This document shows positions 8,446 through 15,885 of a stretch of 30,142 nt of DNA, in pieces (positions within the stretch are counted from its first letter, which is position 1; the number at the start of each line of letters is the position of its first letter). This stretch comes from JAZLGI01 sp045616225 (GTDB taxonomy: Bacteria > Spirochaetota > Spirochaetia > Sphaerochaetales > Sphaerochaetaceae), in NCBI GenBank assembly GCA_045616225.1, contig JAZLGI010000102.1, forward strand, positions 1-30,142. Reading direction: 5' to 3'. A program made the position numbers and the translations under genes. The notes beneath the pieces were generated by a model. That model was not told the origin of the DNA. It searched no databases and saw nothing but the letters and a program-made list of their open reading frames with translations.

Positions 8446-9360
8446 TTATTTTTCCCAAAGTTTTTGCGGATAGAAACCGTTTGCAGTCTTTTCTGCAAGC
8501 TTCTGTTTTACAGTTTCTCTGTCTTCTTTGTAGGTCATTCCAAACCATTTTTCCACAGTTGAGAATACCTTTATTGTTCCTTCTCCGGCTTTGACCATCT
8601 CTCCTGCCCAGTTAGGAAGAAGACACTCTGTCTTTGGTTCTGAAACACATCTTCCAATGAATTCATCCCAGTAAGCGTGCATACTTTCAAATGCCTTTGG
8701 AGTAAAGCCAAAGAAGTTCATTGAAACCCATTCGTCTCCGGTCAAAAACACATCTTTCTCCGGAAGATGAGATACAATTCCACCGTCTTTTGTATACTCT
8801 ATCTTTGTATTCTCCACCATGGACAAAAGCTCATTATTATCATCTACCTGACAAAGCCCTCTGGAAACAGTTCCCATAGGACTCATGGTATTTTTAAGAA
8901 GATAACCAACCATAGCATGGGAAGTATCGTCATTCTTTAAAGAGGAAAGATATTTTCCCAAAATTTCAAATGCTTCTCTTCCGTAGTAGTCATCTGCATT
9001 AATGACAGTAAACGGAGTATTTACTGCTTCTTCAGAACAAAGCAATGCATGAACAGTTCCCCAAGGCTTTGTTCTTTCCTTGGACAACTCTATTTGTTTT
9101 GAATCCAACAGGCTTTCATGACTTTGGAATACGTATGAAGCATCTACATTTCTTGCAACTCTATCAAACAAACGTTCCCTGAAATCTTTCTCTATATCAG
9201 GTCTTATGATATAAACTACTTTTCCGAAACCACTTTTGAATGCATCAAAAGTACTGTAATCAAGTAAGGTCTCTCCATGAGCTCCAACAGGATCAATCTG
9301 CTTTACTCCTCCGTAACGTGATCCAAGTCCCGCTGCCATCACAACTAATGTAGGTTTCAT
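8446..9360 (-). CDS. NTP-transferase family protein (sugar-phosphate nucleotidyltransferase-like)
   Basis: This is a 304-residue protein of the GT-A-like nucleotidyltransferase fold. The N-terminus has the nucleotide-binding signature MAAGLGSRYGGVKQ (8-21); further motifs are KPWGTVHAL (98-106) and the metal-binding NADDYYG (121-127). These fit an enzyme that joins NTP to a sugar phosphate or an alcohol phosphate such as phosphocholine. The substrate cannot be fixed from sequence, and there is no sugar-biosynthesis gene beside it. It starts 14 bases after the stop of the metal transporter, with GGGAG as ribosome binding site, so it is probably the last gene of the tRNA-transporter unit. It lacks the C-terminal left-handed beta-helix found in bifunctional GlmU-type enzymes. 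Confidence 0.85.
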   Translation of the reverse strand: MKPTLVVMAAGLGSRYGGVKQIDPVGAHGETLLDYSTFDAFKSGFGKVVYIIRPDIEKDFRERLFDRVARNVDASYVFQSHESLLDSKQIELSKERTKPWGTVHALLCSEEAVNTPFTVINADDYYGREAFEILGKYLSSLKNDDTSHAMVGYLLKNTMSPMGTVSRGLCQVDDNNELLSMVENTKIEYTKDGGIVSHLPEKDVFLTGDEWVSMNFFGFTPKAFESMHAYWDEFIGRCVSEPKTECLLPNWAGEMVKAGEGTIKVFSTVEKWFGMTYKEDRETVKQKLAEKTANGFYPQKLWEK

Positions 9361-9374
9361 CTATTTCTCCCTTA

Positions 9375-10526
9375 TCAACAGAAATCTCTGTCAATTTCAA
9401 TAACAAAGAAAAGGTTTTCATCTGTATTGATGTTTTTCTTCAGATAATTACCAAGTTCATCTTGAGTATAACTCTTTTCATGTGGAATGACACAATCAAA
9501 AATAAGATTTGTATGGGAATCTCCACGCACCATTCTGAAATCGTGGAACTTAATCTCAGGATCTTTTTCCTGCAATAGTTTTCTCACTTGTTCTTTATAG
9601 TCATCCAGTATTGGATTTCCCAGTTCTATTGGATCCATATGAATGGTCAAAGCCATTCCTTCTTTTTTGAAATCTGCTTCTATATTGTCCACTTTGTCAT
9701 GAACATAATTAATATCCAGTTTTGAATCTACCTCAACGTGAACAGTAATGAAATCATTGTGAACTCCGTAATTGTGAATCACTAAATCATGAATTCCCTT
9801 GCAGATTTCATAACTCATAAGCTTTTCCGTTATGACTTTCACCTGCTCCTGTGTTGGAACAATTCCAATAATTGGTTCCAGTTCTTCCTTCATTGTATCA
9901 ATGCTTGAAATAATTACAAAAACAGAAACTGCAAGACCAATATAACCATCTAAGTTAATTTTAAAAACTCCCATGACTATCATGGAAACCAAAATAGCAC
10001 TTGATGAGATAATATCATTTCTTGTATCTGTAGCATTAGCTTCAAGAGTTTTTGAACCAATTGCCTTGGAAAAATCTTTATAGACAAACATCTGTATAAG
10101 TTTTCCAACAATTGCACATCCCAGTATCAAATATGTTGTGAAATTAAGAACAAGTTCTTCCGGATTTATGATTTTGGTAATAGATTCTTTTGCAAAGAGA
10201 ATTCCCATTTCAAACATAAAAACAGCAATTACAAAACCGGAAACATATTCGTATCTTGCATGCCCGTAAGGGTGCTCTCTATCTGGTTTTCTGCTTGAAA
10301 GCTTAAACCCAACAATAGTAAGGATACTTGTAATCATATCAAAGATATTGTTCACGGCGTCTGCCATAATACTTACAGAATTGGATATTAAACCAACAAA
10401 CAACTTAACCGCACCAAGAAGGAAATTGGTAAAAATTCCAAATCCTCCTGCTACGTGACCGTATCTGTTTCTTACTTCCGGATTTTCTGTATTCTTCCAA
10501 TCTTTTATTAATAACTGCTTTAACAT
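9375..10526 (-). CDS. Cation diffusion facilitator (CDF) metal efflux transporter
   Basis: CDF proteins are inner-membrane dimers that exchange divalent metal for protons. This one has 383 residues: several hydrophobic segments between about 28 and 205, then a soluble C-terminal domain longer than the 80-90 residues of small CDFs. The second-helix metal motif reads SIMADAVNNIFD (52-63), giving D56 and N60 at the DxxxD-type positions. The fifth-helix site is DTRND (167-171), Asp at both ends. HPYGHARYEY (85-94) is the conserved loop. Lack of a His at these positions argues against a standard Zn CDF and leans towards Mn or another metal, but this is inference. The ATG has a GAGGA ribosome binding site and lies 15 bases after a tRNA gene. 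Confidence 0.93.
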   Translation of the reverse strand: MLKQLLIKDWKNTENPEVRNRYGHVAGGFGIFTNFLLGAVKLFVGLISNSVSIMADAVNNIFDMITSILTIVGFKLSSRKPDREHPYGHARYEYVSGFVIAVFMFEMGILFAKESITKIINPEELVLNFTTYLILGCAIVGKLIQMFVYKDFSKAIGSKTLEANATDTRNDIISSSAILVSMIVMGVFKINLDGYIGLAVSVFVIISSIDTMKEELEPIIGIVPTQEQVKVITEKLMSYEICKGIHDLVIHNYGVHNDFITVHVEVDSKLDINYVHDKVDNIEADFKKEGMALTIHMDPIELGNPILDDYKEQVRKLLQEKDPEIKFHDFRMVRGDSHTNLIFDCVIPHEKSYTQDELGNYLKKNINTDENLFFVIEIDRDFC

Positions 10527-10541
10527 GGTTTTCCTCTTTAC

Positions 10542-10613
10542 TAGGCGTATTGGGAATTGAACCCAAAACTAGACCTCCGGAGGGTCTCGCGATATCCGTT
10601 TCGCTATACGCCC
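10542..10613 (-). tRNA. tRNA-Arg (anticodon CCG)
   Basis: The minus strand folds as a 72-nt cloverleaf. Acceptor GGGCGTA pairs with TACGCCT (first pair G-U), then T8-A9, D stem GCGA/TCGC with loop AACGGATA (contains GG), anticodon stem AGACC/GGTCT with loop CTCCGGA (anticodon CCG), a four-base variable loop AGTT, and T stem TTGGG/CCCAA with loop TTCAATT. The discriminator is A. No CCA is encoded, so CCA must be added after 3' trimming. It would read CGG Arg codons. The next gene starts 15 bases downstream. Confidence 0.95.
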
Positions 10614-10626
10614 GCCTCAGAACAGA

Positions 10627-10655
10627 ATGATAATTCTTTTCTCTGTTTCATACAA
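10627..10655 (-). promoter_or_regulatory. Candidate sigma-70 promoter for tRNA-Arg and the CDF gene
   Basis: On the minus strand TTGTAT (10650-10655) and TATCAT (10627-10632) are separated by exactly 17 bases. The -10 box differs from consensus at one position. Transcription would start about six bases before the mature tRNA 5' end. Found by eye only. Confidence 0.5.
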
Positions 10656-10721
10656 CTTATTCACAAAAGTCTATTATTTTGTTGTTAATAGGATTATCCT
10701 CCAACAAAAAGATGAAATTCT

Positions 10722-11417
10722 CTAAACAAGTAATTGACCGCTTTCTGCCAAGCTGTGGTAATCCTCACGGGAAAAAATAATGTGATCAACAAGTTCTATT
10801 CCAAGCAAATCTCCTGCCTTCTTTATTCTGTGAGTAGATTCTATGTCGTCTGAGCTAGGCTGGAGATTTCCACTGGGATGATTATGTGCAACTATAATTG
10901 CTGTTGCCCTCTTTTCTATAGCAGGCGCAAAAACTTCACGGGGATGAACCAAAGTTTTGTTGACAAGACCTGTTGTTATTATTTCATAAGATATGATTTC
11001 AAAGGCACCGTTTAAAAGAATACAGATAAAATGTTCCTGCCTTTTGTCATCAAAATGTCTTATTTCGTTCCAAATATCAAATGGCGAACGAAACTGACTT
11101 TTAGAACTACCGCTTATTCTCTTTCCAAGTTCAAGTGCACTTAAAATTGTCACTGCTTTTGCAGAACCTACACCTTTTATTTTAACCAATTCGGAAACTT
11201 GTAAATCTGAAAGATTATGTGCGCTGATATAATCCATAACTTCTTTGGCAACATCCTGCACCGGATTTTGCTTGCTTCCACTTCCGAGCAAGATACATAA
11301 AAGTTCCAAGTTACTCATACAAGATGCTCCGTTCTCCGCCATTTTTTCCCTTGGTCTTTCTGTTTCCGGAAGCTCTTTCAGAGAAATACACATGTAAGAT
11401 TTGTCCTGATAATTCAT
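10722..11417 (-). CDS. radC: RadC/JAB-domain protein
   Basis: RadC-family proteins carry a helix-hairpin-helix segment and a JAB1/MPN metalloprotease-like domain; their cellular role is unsettled despite the old DNA-repair name. Here the HhH-like stretch is at about 70-100 (ELVKIKGVGSAKA). The MPN metal motif is complete: AHNHPSGNLQPSSDD (177-191), with two His and an Asp as ligands. The 231-residue length is standard. The start is supported by AAAGGAG six bases upstream. It stands alone: a terminator precedes it on the same strand, and the tRNA unit with its own promoter follows. Confidence 0.94.
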   Translation of the reverse strand: MNYQDKSYMCISLKELPETERPREKMAENGASCMSNLELLCILLGSGSKQNPVQDVAKEVMDYISAHNLSDLQVSELVKIKGVGSAKAVTILSALELGKRISGSSKSQFRSPFDIWNEIRHFDDKRQEHFICILLNGAFEIISYEIITTGLVNKTLVHPREVFAPAIEKRATAIIVAHNHPSGNLQPSSDDIESTHRIKKAGDLLGIELVDHIIFSREDYHSLAESGQLLV

Positions 11418-11465
11418 GTTTGACTCCTTTTACAGTGTATTGGTATCAAAAATGAAAAATTGCTC

Positions 11466-11493
11466 AAAAAAAGGCAGTCCAAAGGAACTGCCT
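11466..11493 (-). terminator. Rho-independent terminator of the large minus-strand operon
   Basis: On the minus strand a seven-base-pair stem AGGCAGT / ACTGCCT (11487-11493 with 11472-11478) with an eight-base loop TCCTTTGG is followed directly by a run of seven T residues (11466-11472 read on the minus strand). It lies about 135 bases after the stop of the YhcG-like gene and before radC. The gene-free stretch 11418-11627 holds this hairpin and otherwise AT-rich sequence in which I see nothing else. Confidence 0.85.
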
Positions 11494-11627
11494 CAATGAA
11501 AATTGAATGAATCATTCTTTTCTATCAGTGTTTTTAATTATTACTTTTCATTAAATAAATCTTTTTAGGTTTAATCTGTGTTACTTTCAAGCTCCATATA
11601 AGTCAACAAATAATTATCGCAAACCTT

Positions 11628-12713
11628 CTAATCTTTTTTTACAAGATTGTCCACGCCTTCATTATGCTGAAGCATATAGATTGTTTTCTGTGCTTCTATT
11701 TCTTTACGCAATTCTTCTTCGGATGGTAAGCATAGTTTGTATTTTGACGCAAACAGCTGTTCATTTCCCTTAAGAACTGAATAACGGGCAATATCCTCAT
11801 CTGTCTCAGAACAAAGTACAATCCCTAAAGTAGGATTGTCTTCCTTACTTTTCTTTAATTCGTCATACATGCGGATGTACATATCCATCTGTCCTACATC
11901 CTGATGGGTTATTTTCTTTGTTTTCAAATCTATGAGGACAAAGCATTTGAGAATATAGTTGTAGAAAACAAGGTCTATGTAATAGTCTTCCTTTTCTGTA
12001 TGAATATGCTGTTGCCTTGCTACAAAGGCATATCCTTTTCCAAGTTCCATCAAGAACTTCTGAAGATTGGAAATAATACTTGATTCAAGTTCTGATTCCT
12101 GAACAGATGCATCAGGAGTCAATCCTAAAAATTCAACAACCATAGGATTTTTTATAAATTCCAGTTTGTCATTCTGAAAATCTTTGGTTAATGCGTGCAT
12201 TTCATCAATGACTGGCTGTTTTATCTGAGACTTGATTATGCGGTAATAGTATTGGGAATCAATGTTACGTTGCAGAGTTCTCACAGACCATGTTTCATTA
12301 TAACATTCTTTTTCATACCATTGTCTTGCCACGGTATCTTTTACCTGCAATAGCACACGATAATGTGTCCATGAAAGGATGAGGGAAGATTTTGCACTCA
12401 GTGAGTGCACAATTTCCGGATATGTTTTGAAGAACTCAAGGCAGTAATAAAGAGAACGTCTGTCAAACCCTTTTCCGTAGATTGATGTAAGCTCTTTTGA
12501 AAGCTTTTTGATAACCTCAACACCATATTCTGCTCTGTTGTCTTCTCCGATTATTTCTTCAGAGATACGTTTTCCCAAGAGCCAGTTTCGTTGAATCAGT
12601 GCAATATTTACAGCAGAAAATGCTGCCTTCTGAGAAGATTCAATAATGACGCAAGCATCATTGACGATATTTGCAGATATCTTGTAATCAACAGTTGTCA
12701 AATCTCTAGGCAT
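11628..12713 (-). CDS. YhcG-like PDDEXK nuclease domain protein (DUF1016)
   Basis: This is a 361-residue protein of the YhcG/DUF1016 family: an N-terminal winged-helix-like domain (about 10-165, with the family segment LSWTHYRVLL at 113-122) and a C-terminal restriction-endonuclease-like fold. The predicted catalytic set is D247 in YYIDLVFYN, then D262-L-K264 in FVLIDLKTKK, followed by HQDVGQMDMY. Asp-Leu-Lys replaces the more frequent Glu-Leu-Lys, which still fits (D/E)xK. Family members are linked to DNA metabolism and restriction-like functions; the target is unknown. I choose ATG 12713, preceded by GGAAGGAG, instead of an upstream ATG at 12746 that would overlap the FKBP gene and has no such site. 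It is the last gene before the operon terminator. Confidence 0.88.
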   Translation of the reverse strand: MPRDLTTVDYKISANIVNDACVIIESSQKAAFSAVNIALIQRNWLLGKRISEEIIGEDNRAEYGVEVIKKLSKELTSIYGKGFDRRSLYYCLEFFKTYPEIVHSLSAKSSLILSWTHYRVLLQVKDTVARQWYEKECYNETWSVRTLQRNIDSQYYYRIIKSQIKQPVIDEMHALTKDFQNDKLEFIKNPMVVEFLGLTPDASVQESELESSIISNLQKFLMELGKGYAFVARQQHIHTEKEDYYIDLVFYNYILKCFVLIDLKTKKITHQDVGQMDMYIRMYDELKKSKEDNPTLGIVLCSETDEDIARYSVLKGNEQLFASKYKLCLPSEEELRKEIEAQKTIYMLQHNEGVDNLVKKD

Positions 12714-12716
12714 TAT

Positions 12717-12724
12717 CTCCTTCC
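12717..12724 (-). promoter_or_regulatory. Ribosome binding site deciding the yhcG-like start
   Basis: GGAAGGAG on the minus strand lies three bases before ATG 12713. The alternative upstream ATG (12746) has no purine-rich match. This makes the protein 11 residues shorter than the longest frame. Confidence 0.8.
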
Positions 12725-12735
12725 TTGTAGTGTTT

Positions 12736-13416
12736 CTATTTGTCAACAGAAATAAGGCTTACAGTAAAAGTCAATACCTCATTTCCAGGGATAGAACCGG
12801 TTCCGGTTGGGCCATATCCAAGGTCAGGATGCATCCAGAACTTAAACGTATCACCTTCCTGCATGAGAGCCAGTCCTTCCTGCATTCCTTTGATAAGTTG
12901 TGCAATTGTAAACTGTACCGGAGTACCTCGCTGAATTGAACTGTCTGCAATAGAACCGTCTGAAAGTGTAAGTTCATAATCACAGGTGACAACCTTTGCC
13001 TCTGCAGCACTCTTTCCGCTACCCTTTGTTATAACCTGGTACTGAAGTCCGGATTTTGTTGTTACAACTCCCTCTTTTTTAGCATTCTCTTCAAGGAATT
13101 TCTCTGATTTCTCAAGATTTCCGGAATTCAATTTGCTTGAGTAAGCAGTAATAATATTTTCTACCTGTTCATCTGTAAGAGTCTGCCCTTTCTCAAACTG
13201 TGTTACTCCAAGGGCAAAAGATTTATAATCCATATCCTCATAAACCATGCTGTAAGAATTTGCAATGTAATTTCCCATTGCAAAATAGAACTGTTCAACC
13301 TCATTCATTGTAGAAAGGTCCACTGCTTTTGTATCTTCTTTAACTTCTTTGACTTCTTTATTTGCACAGGAAACAAGAAGCATAATACACAATGCAACAA
13401 TTAATATCTTTTTCAT
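12736..13416 (-). CDS. FKBP-type peptidyl-prolyl isomerase lipoprotein
   Basis: This is a 226-residue Mip/FkpA-like protein. The signal sequence ends in LLVSC with the lipidated Cys at 17, so the mature protein is probably tethered in the periplasm or outer membrane. Residues about 35-118 form the helical FKBP N-terminal dimerisation region, and about 119-226 the FKBP domain (VTCDYELTLSDGSIADSS, then LIKGMQEGLALMQEGD, then GYG...IPGNEVLTFTVSL). Some pocket aromatics are changed: the usual Trp or Val position in the PGW-EGL segment is Met, and FDSS has become ADSS. Chaperone function may therefore outweigh isomerase activity. The ATG overlaps the preceding stop (ATGA) and has a GGAGG site. Confidence 0.92.
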   Translation of the reverse strand: MKKILIVALCIMLLVSCANKEVKEVKEDTKAVDLSTMNEVEQFYFAMGNYIANSYSMVYEDMDYKSFALGVTQFEKGQTLTDEQVENIITAYSSKLNSGNLEKSEKFLEENAKKEGVVTTKSGLQYQVITKGSGKSAAEAKVVTCDYELTLSDGSIADSSIQRGTPVQFTIAQLIKGMQEGLALMQEGDTFKFWMHPDLGYGPTGTGSIPGNEVLTFTVSLISVDK

Positions 13417-14417
13417 AATTCCTCCTCGTACAAGTCGCCCTGAAAGGCTCCCTGTTCTGACATATAAGAATCCAGCATTTTCAAATAAGTATTCTTGTCC
13501 GGAAAATTTCTCGGAGATGCCAATCTATGTGCAGGTGTCTCACATATCAGTCTCTCAATTACAACATCATCAGGAATTCTCTGCAAGAAGTAGGACGTGT
13601 TTTTTATATGTTCTTCTGCAGACGGTGCTTCAAAACCACCTTTTAAATATTTCTCATAGAGTTTCGTACCTGCAACAATATTTAAATTATGAATCTTCAC
13701 AGCCTGCGGATGAACTTTGTTAATTACAGCTATGGTTTTATCCAATTCACTTTTCCCTTCTCCGGGGAATCCAAAAAGAAGATGAATACATAGACTAAGG
13801 TTGTAGTGTTTGGCCATATCACAGGCTTTGAGAAAACAATCTACATCATGGCCTCTGTTCATTGCTTTTAAGATACTGTCATCTCCACTCTGAAGTCCTA
13901 ACTCAAGACATACTTTCTTTACCTGTGAATTATAAGAATCCAAAAGAGCCAGCTTTTCATCATCAAGACAATCAGGTCTGGTTGAAACAATAAATTCGTC
14001 CCAGTTTCTGCCGGATAAAGCCCTTGAGTATATTTCCTCCAGTTGCTTTACCTGTGCAAAAGTATTTGAAAAAGCCTGAAAGTAAAGAGAGAAATGTTCT
14101 GCTTTATAACGCCTTTTAAGAAACTCTATTCCACGTTCTATCTGAAGCTCTATATCTTGACATCTTTTTGTGATTCTGGAATCTATATCAGGAATAAAGT
14201 CCTTTCCGCAGGTGCTTTCCGCAGTTCTTAGCCAAGCAGAAGATGCTCCCTGACTGTCGCAATAAACACAACCGCCGCCCTTATTCAGGTCTCTGTTAGG
14301 GCATGAAAAACCGGCATCTACTCCAACTCTGTAGATTCTGTATCCATATTCACGCTCAAGACTGGAAGCATATGAATTATAATGTGGTTTTAACTGAGAA
14401 CTGCCTGCTCTATCCAT
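13413..14417 (-). CDS. Radical SAM protein, YhcC/YtqA type
   Basis: This 334-residue radical SAM protein matches the TIGR01212 (E. coli YhcC, B. subtilis YtqA) pattern. The cluster cysteines have unusual spacing, C39-(10)-C50-VY-C53 within GFSCPNRDLNKGGGCVYCDS, which is characteristic of this family. Other features are FQAFSNTFA (113-121), STRPDCL, LGLQSGDD and HLLFGFPGEG, all on the expected barrel strands. The precise reaction is unknown to me. The start ATG lies 28 bases inside the end of fmt, without a strong ribosome binding site, so translational coupling is likely. The stop overlaps the FKBP start. Confidence 0.93.
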   Translation of the reverse strand: MDRAGSSQLKPHYNSYASSLEREYGYRIYRVGVDAGFSCPNRDLNKGGGCVYCDSQGASSAWLRTAESTCGKDFIPDIDSRITKRCQDIELQIERGIEFLKRRYKAEHFSLYFQAFSNTFAQVKQLEEIYSRALSGRNWDEFIVSTRPDCLDDEKLALLDSYNSQVKKVCLELGLQSGDDSILKAMNRGHDVDCFLKACDMAKHYNLSLCIHLLFGFPGEGKSELDKTIAVINKVHPQAVKIHNLNIVAGTKLYEKYLKGGFEAPSAEEHIKNTSYFLQRIPDDVVIERLICETPAHRLASPRNFPDKNTYLKMLDSYMSEQGAFQGDLYEEEL

Positions 14418-15340
14418 CTGTTGCCGTTAATAAAAGATTTAAAATCCAACTCTTTTTTCCCGGGAAGCTGAAGAGATGTTATCCAGAGGATACCATCTGA
14501 ACAAACTACTCCAATTCCCCTGTCTTTTCTGACTGCGCAAACAGTGCCGTTTGGCAGATTTGGACGTTCTTCACAATAAATATCATTGTAACCGCCCCAA
14601 ACGCCTGTAATCATAATATCTTTTCCGTCTGCCTTACATACTGCTTTTGGCCATGGGTACATTGCTCTTATTTTTGCATGAAGAGTAGCTGTATCAAGAT
14701 TAAAATTCAGTATCGCTTCTGATTTTTCTATTACAGAACAATAAGTTGCTTCACCAACTTGAGGTCTTGGTTTTATTTCTGAATTCAGAGCTTTGTCCAA
14801 AATTTCCGGAATAGTCTCTGCAGCTTTAAGAGCAATCTTATCTGTAAGCGTTAAAGTGGTCTCCCTTCCGTCTGTTTCAACAGGGATACTTGCCCAGATA
14901 TCTCCTTCATCCATTTTCTCTCCTACATTCTGAAGAGAAATAACACAATTGCGCATTTTGTTTAGTATTGTATGCTGAATAGGAGAAGCTCCCCTTAACA
15001 AAGGAAGATCAGAAGGATGCACATTAAATGTCCCCAGATTAAACAAAGCAAGAAACATAGGACCAAAGATTTTCCCGTATGCAAAAGTTACCAAAACATT
15101 TGCACCTGTACTTCTTACAGCTTCCCTTGCTTCTTTTTTAAGACTATCAAACTGAAGAACAGGAAGTCCCAGTTCAAGGGCCGCAACTTTAACATCAGAA
15201 GGAACAGGCTCCTTGCTTCTGCCCTGCGGTTTGTCTGTAGCGGTAAGCACCCCTACAACATCAAATCTTTCTGACAAAGCTTTTAACAGAGGAACGGCAA
15301 TCTGCGGTGTACCGGCAAAAAGAATCTTAGGAAGACTCAC
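14390..15340 (-). CDS. fmt: Methionyl-tRNA formyltransferase
   Basis: Fmt formylates Met on initiator tRNA using 10-formyl-tetrahydrofolate. The 316-residue protein carries the catalytic trio at the same numbers as the E. coli enzyme: N106 and H108 in FNVHPSDLPLLRGASPIQ and D144 in KMDEGDI. The C-terminal OB-like tRNA-binding domain starts near residue 205. The start codon is GTG, overlapping the def stop in a GTGA arrangement. Pairing with def, which removes the formyl group later, is a common and functionally coherent arrangement. Confidence 0.97.
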   Translation of the reverse strand: MSLPKILFAGTPQIAVPLLKALSERFDVVGVLTATDKPQGRSKEPVPSDVKVAALELGLPVLQFDSLKKEAREAVRSTGANVLVTFAYGKIFGPMFLALFNLGTFNVHPSDLPLLRGASPIQHTILNKMRNCVISLQNVGEKMDEGDIWASIPVETDGRETTLTLTDKIALKAAETIPEILDKALNSEIKPRPQVGEATYCSVIEKSEAILNFNLDTATLHAKIRAMYPWPKAVCKADGKDIMITGVWGGYNDIYCEERPNLPNGTVCAVRKDRGIGVVCSDGILWITSLQLPGKKELDFKSFINGNRWIEQAVLS

Positions 15341-15849
15341 TTGTTTTTCCTGCCCTTTCCCTTGTTCTTGCGCTTATAATACTGGTCAATAGCAAGCTTT
15401 TTTGCATCTTCATCAAGATGGTCTATGAAAAGCTTTCCGTTGAGATGGTCATATTCATGCTGGATTACACGAGCATAAAGACCGTCTGCTTCAACGGAAA
15501 AATTTTTCCCGTTTACATCTTTAGCAAATACTTTAACTCTCAAAGGACGTTCTACATTTTTGTACACACCAGGAATACTCAGACAGCCTTCTTCATAAGG
15601 GCCTGTCTCAACAGAGGTTTCCACAATCTCCGGATTAATAAACTCCTGTTCTATTTTCTTTTCAGGAATAGAAACAATAAACAGGCGCTGGTTCACTCCA
15701 ATCTGAGGACCGGCAAGACCTACCCCATCTGCCTCATCAAGAGTATCAAACATTGCATCAATGAGCATTCTAAGAGCATCATCAAACTTTTCTACAGGAA
15801 CAGAACGTTCTCTAAGGGTTTCTTCACCCAATGTCAAAATATCCAACAT
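15337..15849 (-). CDS. def: Peptide deformylase
   Basis: Peptide deformylase removes the formyl group from nascent proteins. All three family motifs are present: GVGLAGPQIG (42-51), EGCLS (87-91, metal ligand C89) and QHEYDH (130-135, ligands H131 and H135 with catalytic E132). Length 170 is standard. The C-terminal tail is rich in Lys (KRKNKGKGRKNK), which could favour ribosome contact. It starts 36 bases after priA, one of only three real gaps in this gene run, with a loosely spaced GAGGT. Confidence 0.97.
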   Translation of the reverse strand: MLDILTLGEETLRERSVPVEKFDDALRMLIDAMFDTLDEADGVGLAGPQIGVNQRLFIVSIPEKKIEQEFINPEIVETSVETGPYEEGCLSIPGVYKNVERPLRVKVFAKDVNGKNFSVEADGLYARVIQHEYDHLNGKLFIDHLDEDAKKLAIDQYYKRKNKGKGRKNK

Positions 15850-15885
15850 ATTTTTATATTACCTCAAAAGTACCCAAGCTTACAA

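Noticed and set aside
10542..10613. tRNA gene as a genomic-island integration site
   Set aside because: No integrase, no repeat of the tRNA 3' end elsewhere in the window, and the flanking genes are ordinary chromosomal genes.
10682..10708. Inverted repeat TTGTT...AACAA with inner AGGAT/ATCCT after radC as a terminator
   Set aside because: The inner loop is too small to form fully, the arms are AT-rich, and no T run follows on the minus strand.
11418..11627. Small RNA or attachment site in the gap between radC and the yhcG-like gene
   Set aside because: Apart from the terminator hairpin the gap shows no direct repeats, no tRNA-like fold and no integrase remnant nearby.
14303..14500. Short plus-strand open frames lying over minus-strand genes throughout the window
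   Set aside because: They mirror strongly conserved genes on the other strand, lack ribosome binding sites and give low-complexity proteins without domains.
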